This document shows, one piece after another, positions 38,001 to 46,700 of a DNA stretch of 50,065 nucleotides. The notes below the pieces were generated by a model. That model was not told the origin of the DNA. It worked only from the letters and a program-made list of their open reading frames with translations, and did no database searches. Location: positions 1 to 50,065 of the forward strand of contig CAIQWF010000005.1 of NCBI GenBank assembly GCA_903875455.1, given 5' to 3'. The position numbers were made by a program, and so were the translations under genes. The DNA comes from an uncultured Pseudomonadota bacterium (GTDB lineage Bacteria; Pseudomonadota; Gammaproteobacteria; Methylococcales; Methylomonadaceae). Numbering within the stretch: position 1 is the stretch's first letter; each line of letters starts with the position of its first letter.

Positions 38001-38727
38001 TGCGTCGGTTAAATTTCAACCGGCACGGATTTTACTGGTTGATGACATCCGCTTGAATCGCCAACTGATTTGCTCCTATTTGGCAGAATTCACTGAGCTA
38101 GTTCTCAGCGAGGCCGAAACGGCAGCACAGACTTTAACGTTGATAACACAACAGCCGTTTGAGCTGATTTTAATGGACCGCCGCTTACCTGACATGGATG
38201 GCGATGAATTGTGCAAAAAAATCAAATCCCTGCCTGGTTATGCCGCAGTGCCGATTATCATGATTAGTGCCTCTGTGCTGTCTGTGCAAGAATCACAACA
38301 AACAGTTTTTTATGACCTGCAATTAAGTAAGCCCCTGAATAAAACAGAACTGCTTAATGCCATGCAGTTGTTTTTAGCAGATCAAGCAAGCCAGAAAGTC
38401 ACTGCCGAACCGGAAAATACTTTTGCCACTGAAACAGCGTCTGAAAACATCACATCAAGCGAAAGTTTACCTGAGTTATTGGCATTGCTGGCTTCCAACT
38501 ATCAAATGACGATTGCGCAACTTAAGAATTCCGGCGTGTTACAGATAGATACCTTGATTAATCTTGCCGAACAGTTGCGATTGCTGGCAGAGCAATATCA
38601 TTGTGATGTTTTGTTTCACTGGGCAAACACTTTAAAAACGCAGGCAGAATTATTTGATTTGGAAAAGCTGCCGAAAACGCTGTGCCAATTTGATGGCCTG
38701 CTTAAACAATTAGCCGAAAAGATTTAG
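35083..38727 (+). CDS. Hybrid histidine kinase with periplasmic solute-binding sensor, PAS and GAF domains
   Basis: A 1214-residue membrane sensor. Order: signal peptide (1-22); family-3 solute-binding domain in the periplasm (about 25-250, LIVGSEQDYPPFA); membrane helix (256-277); PAS (about 287-418); PAS (424-545); GAF (548-706); HisKA with H737 in [13 protein letters not shown]; HATPase with [12 protein letters not shown]; receiver with D1032 in LMDRRLPDMD; and a C-terminal helical domain. The binding domain resembles amino-acid-binding proteins, so an amino acid or related solute is plausible. The last domain, ending AELFDLEKLPKTL, is shared with the two kinases downstream; where an HPt domain would carry His it reads ANTLK. 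No good ribosome-binding site is visible before ATG 35083. Confidence 0.92.
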   Translation: MRNSLFILLLAFLFGFSPFSHGNDKPLIVGSEQDYPPFALGLTDAEADGFTVELWRAVAAESHLSSTIRVLPFHDVLKEFKAGKIDVLINLAQSDERRQFSDFTVPHVIVNGAIFVRNSENRINSEADLNDKSIIVLNGDLAHDYALSKGWKKQLILVDTADKGFRLLAAGQSDALLLSKLAGKQTLEKLKIKNIKMLPVKVGFAQKFSFAVHKGNAELLAKINEGLALTKANGIYDRLYEKWFGIYEEKALLPLLIKYLTPIVAVFLLSLGIIFYRRSVEGRRMEQELRDNQAFITSILDSLTAHIAVVDPNGIIIAVNHGWKQFAEENNLPKDCDYMVGRSYFEQCQKAFDDWHLEEAVTVQYGIMAVLAGTRVFFEMEYPCHSATEQRWFYMRVTPLKNTQQGVVISHENITQRKLTEQAVLRESEKNLALLHNASDGIHILDTEGNIIEISDSFCAMLGYQRDEMIGMNVTEWDVNFAPDECRRLVKQQFANPQRSVFETRHRCKDGSVIQVEVSGFRVELEGRLVLFNSSRDISRRKQAEQYEQFRNHILILLAGDNELRYILEEIVQGVEHFNPAMLCSVLLLDREGKHLIDGVAPSLPDFYNAAVNGIEIGIGVGSCGTAAFTGEHVIVEDISSHPYWTPYKQLAAKARLGSCWSQPILSSSHQVLGTFAIYHHQPHTPEKSDIDFIEQLARLTSIAIERKQAEAELRRTKEMAIAASHAKSEFLANMSHEIRTPMNAILGFSEILNNLITDATQRYYLDAIHRSGKTLLQLINDILDLSKIEAGKFTLQYSPVSLRTLLDDVSIIFSQKAADKNLAFSVLIDENLPDTLLLDEIRVRQVLLNLLGNAFKFTEKGFVTIKVAVSFSVPDKEVNLQIDVCDSGTGIPKEQQEKIFAAFTQQDNQSLEYGGTGLGLTICRRLMELMHGHISVESEVGKGSCFTLTLNAIEIGHSQSKIVSQSLPALNFASVKFQPARILLVDDIRLNRQLICSYLAEFTELVLSEAETAAQTLTLITQQPFELILMDRRLPDMDGDELCKKIKSLPGYAAVPIIMISASVLSVQESQQTVFYDLQLSKPLNKTELLNAMQLFLADQASQKVTAEPENTFATETASENITSSESLPELLALLASNYQMTIAQLKNSGVLQIDTLINLAEQLRLLAEQYHCDVLFHWANTLKTQAELFDLEKLPKTLCQFDGLLKQLAEKI

Positions 38728-38813
38728 ACCGGTCGCCAAGAAAGCACTTAGGGTTATCGAAAATTAAGTGTAATAATTAGCCGGTTAATTGCGTCAACCG
38801 TTGAGGCTGAAAT

Positions 38814-40832
38814 ATGAAAAAACTGACCTTGCTTGCATTAAGCTCATTTGTATCCAGTCTTTATGCTGCTGAAATCAAGCCGGAACCGGCTCTGGATGAC
38901 TTTCTGGCGATGCCGCTGGAACAGCTGATGGCTTTAAAACTGAATACCTCGGTTGGCAAAAAAGAACAAAGCGTGAAAAATTCGGCAGCGGCAATTTTTG
39001 TGGTGTCGCAGGAGGATATCCGCCGTTCCGGGGCTACCAGCATTCCTGAAGTTTTGCGGATGGTGCCGGGCTTGCAGGTAGCTCAAATTGATGCCAACAA
39101 ATGGGGCATCAGTGCGCGGGGTTTTAATGGCCGTTTTTCCACCAATCTGTTGGTGCTGATGGACGGCAGAGCACTTTATACGCCGGTGTTTTCCGGGGTA
39201 TTCTGGCATCGCGAAGACACTCCGCTGGAAGATATTGCCCGGATCGAAGTGATACGCGGCGCGGGCGCGGCCATGTGGGGCGCGAATGCGGTAGACGGCG
39301 TCATCAACATCATCACCAAAAGCGCAAAAGATACACACGGCGCGTTGTTGACGGCAGGGGCAGGCAATCAGGAGCAGGTTTTTGGCAGCGGCCGTTATGG
39401 CGGGCAATTGGGCGATAATTTCCATTACCGGGTTTATGCCAAAGGCTTCAAGCGCAATCACAATAACACCCTGAACGGCGACAATGCCCAGGATCACTGG
39501 AAAAATTACCAGGCCGGCTTTAAAACTGAATGGAATCTGAGTAACGAAGATACTTTGGTGACACAAGGCGATCTTTATCATTCCCGTGCGGGTGACTTGG
39601 AAACTTTTGCCTTAGCCACCGGCTCTGTAACCAATCAATATTCGCCTGTCAGCAATCAGGGCGGCAATATTCAAAGCCGCTGGACTCATAAATTTTCAGC
39701 TACATCCGAAACTGCGCTGCAAATGTATTACAAGCAGGATGACAGTGACTGGCTATTCGTTACCCCGTTCAAAATGCACGAAAAAACCTTTGATGTCGAT
39801 TTTCAGCATCGTTTCAACTGGTTAGATAGTCACGATATTATTTGGGGGCTGGGTTATCGCTATTTTGGCTTTTCCGCCAATCAAAGCCCCAAACTGGGCT
39901 TTAACCCTGAGCAGCGGAATTTACAGTTATTCAGCGCATTTTTGCAGGACGACATCACCTTGCTGCCAAATGAGTTGAAAGTCACTCTCGGCACCCGTGT
40001 TGAACACAATGATTTCACCGGCATTGAAGTACAACCCAATATCCGGCTGTTATGGACACCAGATGACAAACAGAGCGTGTGGGCGGCGATTTCCCGCGCG
40101 GTACGTACCCCCAACATTTCCAATCACAATATTCAGAATTTATCGAACACTGCCGGAACCGTTTTTGGATTTCCTGCCATGGTATTGGCCAATGGCAATC
40201 CGCAGATGAAAGCTGAAAACGTTTTGGAATTTGAGTTAGGTTATCGCTGGCAGCCGACTTCAACCCTGTCATTTGATGTGGCCGGTTTTTATAATAACTA
40301 TGACCGCCTGCAAGCAGTTGAAGTGAATACAGCCGCTGCCGCTCTAGTTTTTACCCCGGCTCCGCATGTTGAAATCCCGGCAAAATTTACCAATAAAATG
40401 ACCGGCGAATCCATCGGCATAGAAATAACTTCGCAATGGCAACCTACCGAATGGCTAAAACTGCAACCCTCCTACTGGTTTATCAGAACCAGTTTACACG
40501 CCCCGGCAAATGCGTTTTTTTCAGACGGGGTACGGGTCGAGCGTGATTCACCGCAGCAGCAGTTTCATTTTAGAGCCTTGGCCAATTTACCTCATCATGT
40601 TGAGCTGGATACCATGGTGCGTTATGTAGACCCAGTGGGCTACTACGATATTCCTGCTTATGTGGCTTTCGATTTGCGCTTGGGCTGGAAACCGGTTAAA
40701 AACCTGGAGTTGTCGCTGGTGGGGCAAAACTTGTTTGATAATCAGCACCTTGAATTTGGCAATACTGTTTCTGAATTACCGCAAACCCAGATTCGCCGTA
40801 GCCTGTTCGGGAAGGTCAGTGTTTCGTTTTAA
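38814..40832 (+). CDS. TonB-dependent outer-membrane receptor
   Basis: A 672-residue receptor: signal peptide of 18 residues (ending LYA), a short N-terminal region with a possible TonB box around LNTSVGKKEQ, the plug domain (about 55-170: SQEDIRRSGATSIPEVLRMVPG, ARGFNGRFSTNLLVLMDG, VIRGAGAAMWGANAVDGVINI), and a 22-strand barrel ending in Phe. It has no N-terminal signalling extension for an anti-sigma factor. GAGG at 38803-38806 is the ribosome-binding site. The stop overlaps the yfiR-like start by one base. Plug-rich similarity points to the siderophore/cobalamin group, but the ligand is unknown; the coupling to YfiR suggests uptake and signalling are linked. Confidence 0.93.
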   Translation: MKKLTLLALSSFVSSLYAAEIKPEPALDDFLAMPLEQLMALKLNTSVGKKEQSVKNSAAAIFVVSQEDIRRSGATSIPEVLRMVPGLQVAQIDANKWGISARGFNGRFSTNLLVLMDGRALYTPVFSGVFWHREDTPLEDIARIEVIRGAGAAMWGANAVDGVINIITKSAKDTHGALLTAGAGNQEQVFGSGRYGGQLGDNFHYRVYAKGFKRNHNNTLNGDNAQDHWKNYQAGFKTEWNLSNEDTLVTQGDLYHSRAGDLETFALATGSVTNQYSPVSNQGGNIQSRWTHKFSATSETALQMYYKQDDSDWLFVTPFKMHEKTFDVDFQHRFNWLDSHDIIWGLGYRYFGFSANQSPKLGFNPEQRNLQLFSAFLQDDITLLPNELKVTLGTRVEHNDFTGIEVQPNIRLLWTPDDKQSVWAAISRAVRTPNISNHNIQNLSNTAGTVFGFPAMVLANGNPQMKAENVLEFELGYRWQPTSTLSFDVAGFYNNYDRLQAVEVNTAAAALVFTPAPHVEIPAKFTNKMTGESIGIEITSQWQPTEWLKLQPSYWFIRTSLHAPANAFFSDGVRVERDSPQQQFHFRALANLPHHVELDTMVRYVDPVGYYDIPAYVAFDLRLGWKPVKNLELSLVGQNLFDNQHLEFGNTVSELPQTQIRRSLFGKVSVSF

Positions 40833-41389
40833 TGATTAGACTGATGGAAAAAACTTTTGCTTTCAGGCTTTCCCAACTTGCCTTTAGCTGCTGCCTGCTG
40901 TTTATTTTTTTGTCGCCCGCTGTTTATGCCGATAGCGATACCGAGCAACAGATAAAAGTCAGTTTTATTTACAATTTCGCCAAATTTGTGACCTGGCCTA
41001 ATCTCAGCAACGCCAATGCGCCTTTGCTGATTTGCGTGTCAGGTTCGCAGCCGCTCTCAGCCAGTATTTCCCTGCTGCAAGGTAAAAAAGTCGGCTCCCA
41101 CACAATTCAGGTGAATGCACTGGGCAAAAACAAAACCATGACTGAATGTAATATGCTGTTTGTGAGCGAAAGTGAAATGCCGCAGCTTCAGGAAATTTTA
41201 GCGCCATTGGCCGGACAGCCTGTATTGACAGTTAGCACTATTGCCGGGTTTACCCAGGCCGGCGGGATGATTGGCATGAAAGAGTTAGATAACCGCCTGC
41301 GCTTTGATATTAACCTGATTGCGGCGAAAAAGGCTAATGTAAGCATTGCCAGTCAGTTATTACAGCTTGCCGACGAGGTGATCCAGTGA
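40832..41389 (+). CDS. YfiR family (DUF4154) periplasmic protein
   Basis: A 185-residue exported protein. After a signal peptide (ending VYA) comes the family core [24 protein letters not shown], a [12 protein letters not shown] segment and [19 protein letters not shown], ending [23 protein letters not shown]68 and C106 are spaced like the first conserved cysteine pair of YfiR. In Pseudomonas, YfiR is a redox-sensitive periplasmic repressor of the diguanylate cyclase YfiN. Here the next gene, overlapping by four bases, is a histidine kinase with a YfiN-like periplasmic segment instead. The start shares one base with the receptor stop codon. Confidence 0.92.
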   Translation: MIRLMEKTFAFRLSQLAFSCCLLFIFLSPAVYADSDTEQQIKVSFIYNFAKFVTWPNLSNANAPLLICVSGSQPLSASISLLQGKKVGSHTIQVNALGKNKTMTECNMLFVSESEMPQLQEILAPLAGQPVLTVSTIAGFTQAGGMIGMKELDNRLRFDINLIAAKKANVSIASQLLQLADEVIQ

Positions 41390-43671
41390 ATTATCAAGGT
41401 CGCACCCTGACAGAGAAAATGACCCAGATTCTGGTGTTGAGCATCGGTTTAGCCAGTCTGTTGACTACTCTGTTATTCACCACAGCTGTGATTTTCAAGG
41501 TTTATCAGGATACCGCGCAGCAATTGCAGAGTTTGGCCTCGGTGATTAGCCGAAACAGCCAGGCCGCATTACTGTTTAATGACCAAAATCATGCCCGCAT
41601 CACTTTAACTTCCCTGGAGGCGAAGCCTGAAATCACCGAAGCTTTCATCTATGATGCCGAAGGTAAAATCTTTGCCGGTTACAGCGCCGCCGCTTCTCCG
41701 CAACCTAAAGAACTGAAATCTGCCATAGAAAACATTCTGGCGCTCTTGCTGCCGACCGACATTCAGGTCACACAAAATATTCTGCAAAGCAATGAAGTCG
41801 TTGGCCGGGTATTGATTCATGCCGACATTCGCACAACCTGGCTGCATTTAGGCGAAAACCTGTTTGTGGTGATTTTATTGTCTTTTGCCTGCATCTGGAT
41901 GGGTATTTCGCTGGGCAAACGCCTGAGCCGCAAAGCCATTTCTCCGATTATGGAGCTGACACGACTGGCTGAGCAGGTATCGGAAAGTAAGGATTACAGC
42001 CTGCGCGTTGAAAATACGAGCCAGGATGAAATAGGGCTGTTGGCGGACAATTTCAATTTAATGCTCAGCGAAATCCAGTCGCGTGACCAGCAACTGCAAT
42101 ATCAGCACGACAACCTGGAACATCAGGTAAAACAGCGCACCCTTGAGCTAATAGCCGCCAAAGAGCGGGCTGAACTGGCCAATCAGGCAAAAAGCGAATT
42201 TTTGGCTAACATGAGCCACGAAATCCGTACCCCGATGAACGCCATTTTGGGTTTTAGTTCGATTTTGTCAGACCTGATTAGTGATGAGGTGCAAAATCAT
42301 TATCTAGCCGCAATCAGAACTGCCGGAAAAACCCTGTTGCAGCTGATTAACGATATTCTGGATATCTCAAAAATTGAGGCCGGAAAACTGGAATTAACTT
42401 ACAGCCCGGTGTCAATAAAACAGGTTTTTGATGAGATTTACCTGATTTTCGCCCAAAAAATCACGGAAAAAGACATCCGCTTTAGTTTGGAACTGGCTGA
42501 AAATCTGCCGCATTTTTTGTTTCTGGATGAAATCCGCCTGCGGCAAATTTTGTTAAATACCGTCGGCAATGCGGTCAAGTTTACTGACAAAGGTTTTATC
42601 CGTGTTGCAGTTACAGCTGAACCTTCACAAGCGGGACAGTCCATTGATTTGACCATTGCCGTCTCCGACAGCGGCATGGGAATAGCCCAGGACCAGATAG
42701 AAAGCATTTTTTCTGCCTTTACCCAGCAAAAGAACCAAAGCGTCCGCTATGGCGGAACCGGTTTGGGCTTAACCATTTGCAGACGGATTGTGGAAATGAT
42801 GGGCGGCAGCATCAGGGTGGAAAGTGAAACAGGGCAGGGCAGCTGTTTTGCCATTACTCTGCCGGATATTAAACTGTGCAGCCCGTCTGAACCGGCAGTT
42901 GAAGAAAAAACATTTTTTTCAGACCGCTCTGCGCATTTTTTGCCGGCCACCCTGTTACTGGTGGATGATGTTGAAATGAACCGGTATCTGATTAACTCTT
43001 ATTTGCACGAATATCCCGAACTGCACATCATCGAGGCCGAAAACGGCGAACAAGCCTTGATGCTGGCTGAACAACACCGGTTTGATCTGGTTTTTATGGA
43101 CTGGCGTCTGCCCGGAGAAGATGGCAACCATGTCAGCAAAAAAATCAAGGCCTTGCCGGGTTATGCCAATGTGCCGATTCTGATGATTACCGCTTCGGTT
43201 TTATTTAATGCGCAGACACTGCCGGAAATATTTTATGATGCCCAGCTTGGCAAGCCGATCAAGAAAGCCGAGTTACTGGCGGCCATGCAAAATTTCTTGC
43301 CGCTGGAGAACACTGACCAGAAAGAGCCGCCCCCCACAGAAACACAGCAACCCGCTACCGAAGCTACCAGTAGCGAAAAAATGGCGCCGGAACAGCTGCA
43401 AGAACTGCTCGCATTGCTGCATGACAATTATCAGGCTCGGATAACCGGGTTACATAGCAGCGGTTTTTTAAACATAAATGCCCTGATTGAGTTAAGTGAA
43501 GAATTAGAAAAGATTGCCGCCGCTTATCATTGCCAGCTCCTGGCAGAATGGGCAGACGCTTTAAAAATCCAGGCTGAGTTGTTTGATTTGGCGACATTGC
43601 CAAAGACCTTAATGCAGTTTGAGAGCTTGATTCAGCAATTGCACAACACCTTTTTGCTTTCAAAGAGCTAA
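41386..43671 (+). CDS. Hybrid histidine kinase with CHASE8-like periplasmic domain and HAMP
   Basis: A 761-residue inner-membrane kinase starting at GTG 41386, with GAGG at 41374-41377 and a GTGA overlap with the yfiR-like stop. Order: membrane helix (about 12-34); periplasmic domain (about 35-146) with [20 protein letters not shown], which resembles CHASE8 of YfiN; second membrane helix (about 152-170); HAMP; coiled coil; HisKA with H278 in [13 protein letters not shown]; HATPase with [13 protein letters not shown]; receiver with D572 in [10 protein letters not shown]; and the shared C-terminal helical domain ([13 protein letters not shown]). It is probably controlled by the YfiR-like protein in the periplasm. 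No GGDEF domain is present. Confidence 0.92.
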   Translation: MNYQGRTLTEKMTQILVLSIGLASLLTTLLFTTAVIFKVYQDTAQQLQSLASVISRNSQAALLFNDQNHARITLTSLEAKPEITEAFIYDAEGKIFAGYSAAASPQPKELKSAIENILALLLPTDIQVTQNILQSNEVVGRVLIHADIRTTWLHLGENLFVVILLSFACIWMGISLGKRLSRKAISPIMELTRLAEQVSESKDYSLRVENTSQDEIGLLADNFNLMLSEIQSRDQQLQYQHDNLEHQVKQRTLELIAAKERAELANQAKSEFLANMSHEIRTPMNAILGFSSILSDLISDEVQNHYLAAIRTAGKTLLQLINDILDISKIEAGKLELTYSPVSIKQVFDEIYLIFAQKITEKDIRFSLELAENLPHFLFLDEIRLRQILLNTVGNAVKFTDKGFIRVAVTAEPSQAGQSIDLTIAVSDSGMGIAQDQIESIFSAFTQQKNQSVRYGGTGLGLTICRRIVEMMGGSIRVESETGQGSCFAITLPDIKLCSPSEPAVEEKTFFSDRSAHFLPATLLLVDDVEMNRYLINSYLHEYPELHIIEAENGEQALMLAEQHRFDLVFMDWRLPGEDGNHVSKKIKALPGYANVPILMITASVLFNAQTLPEIFYDAQLGKPIKKAELLAAMQNFLPLENTDQKEPPPTETQQPATEATSSEKMAPEQLQELLALLHDNYQARITGLHSSGFLNINALIELSEELEKIAAAYHCQLLAEWADALKIQAELFDLATLPKTLMQFESLIQQLHNTFLLSKS

Positions 43672-43723
43672 AAAGCTCATCTTCTTTCGTTTTTACCCGC
43701 CGATAGCTGTAAACAAGAACAAC

Positions 43724-46700
43724 ATGAAAACCGCCGTAAATATTCTGCTTTGCCTAATACTATTTTTGCCTGCAACTCCCAGTTTTTCTGCGACAGCCGC
43801 AAATGTTCCAGCACAGGAAAAAGTCAGCCTGCAATTAAAATGGTTTCACCAGTTTCAGTTTGCCGGGTATTACGCCGCGAAAGAGCAGGGCTACTATGCG
43901 CAGGAAGGTCTGGACGTGCAGATTCTGGAACGCTCTGGCGATAAAGATACTGTGGAACAGGTGGTGTCCGGGGAAGTCGATTTTGCGGTCGGTGATTCAG
44001 GGATTCTGACCTACTATGCCCGTGGGGAGCCTATTATCGCGCTGGCCGCCATTTTTCAGCATAACCCGCTGGTTTTTATCGCCAAACAAAGCTCCGGGAT
44101 TATGAGCCCTTATGAAATGCGCGGCAAAAAGATTATGCTCGATACCGTCGGCGCTGGCTCTGCTTCTTTGCGTGCCATTTTGGCAGAGACGAATCTGGAT
44201 GAAAAAAATTACACCGCCGTTAAACAAAGTTTCCGCAATGATGATTTGATTGAAGACAAATTTGACGTGATGCTGGCTTATTTATCTGACCAGCCGTTTT
44301 ATTTTCATCAAAAGAAACTCAAAATCAACATTATTAATCCGCAAAGTTTCGGGATTGATTTTTACGGCGATATTTTATTCACCCGTCAGGATGAACTGAC
44401 AAAACATCCGGGCCGGGCAGAAAAATTCCGCCGCGCCACCCTGAAAGGCTGGCAATATGCCCTGGATCATCCTGAGGAACTGGTGCAGCTGATTCATGGA
44501 AAATACCACAGCAAACTGCCGGTTGAGCATTTACGCTTTGAAGCCGATGTGACCCGCAAACTGATTCTGCCAGACCTGATTCCGCTGGGGCAAATGGAGG
44601 CCCGGCGCTTGCAGAAAGTCACTGAAGTTTATGCCCAGCTCAAAATTTCCCGAACCCTGAATGAAGATGAACTGTCAAAATTCATTTATACCGGTAATAC
44701 CCTGAATTTAACGGCCCAGGAACATGCCTGGCTAAAAGCGCATTCACCGATTCGTGTAGGAATAGACCGTGATTTTGCCCCATATGAGTGGATTGATGAA
44801 GACGGCAATTATGTAGGAATTGCAGCTGACTACATTGCACAGATGAAACGGGTTCTGGGGGGCGAGTTTGAGCTCGTGAAGGATAAAAAATGGGCTGAAG
44901 TTTTGGAGATGGCGCGTACAGGGCAACTGGATATGGTTGCCTGTGCAGTAAATACCCCGGAGCGCAGTAAATATTTAAATTTTAGCAAGCCGTTTGTCAG
45001 CAACTCGGTCATTATCATTAACGATATTCGTCGTGGCTTTATTGGCTCGCTCCGCAACCTGAACGGCAAACGGGTGGCGATAGAAAAAGGCTATTTCATG
45101 CAGGAGTTCCTACAGCGTGACTATCCTAAAATTGAGCTGCTGCCGGTCGAGAATGTTAAAGAAGCCTTAAACAAGGTGGCGATGGCCAAAGCTGATGCCT
45201 ATATTGGTGATGCCGCTTCTGCGACTCATGCCATCCAGGAGGCTGGGATGTTGCAGTTGGGATTTGCCGGGGAAACCGGTTATTTCAGCCCGCATGGCAT
45301 GGCGGTTGTGAAAAGCAATCCTGAACTGTTCGGAATCATCACCAAAGCCCTCAACAGCATTTCCACCGCAGAACAGGAAAGGATTAAGCAGCAATGGCTT
45401 AGCCGTCCGGTTTCCCCCGGGATTCAACCTGCGGCCGTGATTAAATATGGCATGGTGGTATTGCTGATATTTATGCTGTTTGCAGGCTGGAATTTCCGCC
45501 TGCGCAAAGAAGTGTCCCGCCGTAAAAAAATTGAACAGCAACTGCGCACTTTATCAGTGGCGATTCAACAAAGTCCGGCTTCGGTGGTGATTACCGATTT
45601 GCAGGCCAGTTTGCAGTATGTCAATCCCAAGTTTACCGAAGTGACAGGTTATTCGCTGGAAGAAGCGCTGGGTAAAAATCCGCGCTTTTTGCATTCCGGT
45701 TTAACTTCGGCAGAAGTTTATCAACAAATGTGGGACAGTCTTACTCAGGGACAAGTCTGGCATGGTGAGCTGATAAACCAGCGCAAAAATGGCGAGCATT
45801 ATTGGGAGGAGGCCTACATTGCCCCGGTTAAAAATTCAGCCGGGGTGATAACAAATTATGTCGGGGTAAAAATTGACATTACCGACCGCAAGCGCATGGA
45901 GCGGCAATTGCAGGATAACGCGGCTTTTACCGCCAGTATTCTTGATTCCTTAACTTCACATATTGCGGTGTTAGATGCGGACGGAGTTATTGTTGCCGTT
46001 AATAGCGCCTGGCAGAAATTTGCCAAAGACAACGGCAAGCCTGAACACAAAGTCTGCAAATCCGGTGATAACTACCTGAAAGTTTGCCAGCGTTCGTTTA
46101 ACTATTCGCAGCTTAAACAGGCAGTCACGGTTCAGTATGGCATTACTACCGTGCTGGAAGGACTGCGAGAAAGTTTTGAAGTCGAGTTCCCCTGTCATAC
46201 AAACACGGAACAACGCTGGTTTGCAATGCGGGTTACGCCGCTGAAAGGAATGCAGCAGGGCGTGGTGGTCAGCCATGAAAATATCACCGTTATCAAGCAG
46301 GCTGAAATAGCAATGGCTGAATCAAAGGCGCTGCTGCTGAAAATTATCGATACTGTGCCGATGCGGGTTTTCTGGAAAGACTGTAATTTACGCTTTCTTG
46401 GCTGCAATACAGCTTTCGCCAACGATGCCGGAATGTCTCATCCCGCCGAATTAATCGGCAAGGACGATTATCAGATGGGCTGGCGTGAGCAGGCTGAGCT
46501 TTACCGCAATGATGACCGGGCCGTGCTGGAATCGGGAATCGCCAAAATTTCATACGATGAGCCGCAAACAACACCGGATGGCACAACTTTCTGGCGGCGC
46601 ACTTCTAAAGTCGCGCTTAAAAACCAGAATAATGAAACCATTGGCTTGCTTGGGGTTTACGAAGATATCACCGCCCGCAAACTGGCAGAGCAAGACTTGA

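Noticed and set aside
38934-39581. Long antisense open frame (215 codons) inside the TonB-dependent receptor gene
   Set aside because: It lies wholly opposite a well-supported gene and has no family resemblance or ribosome-binding site; it reflects codon bias of the sense gene.
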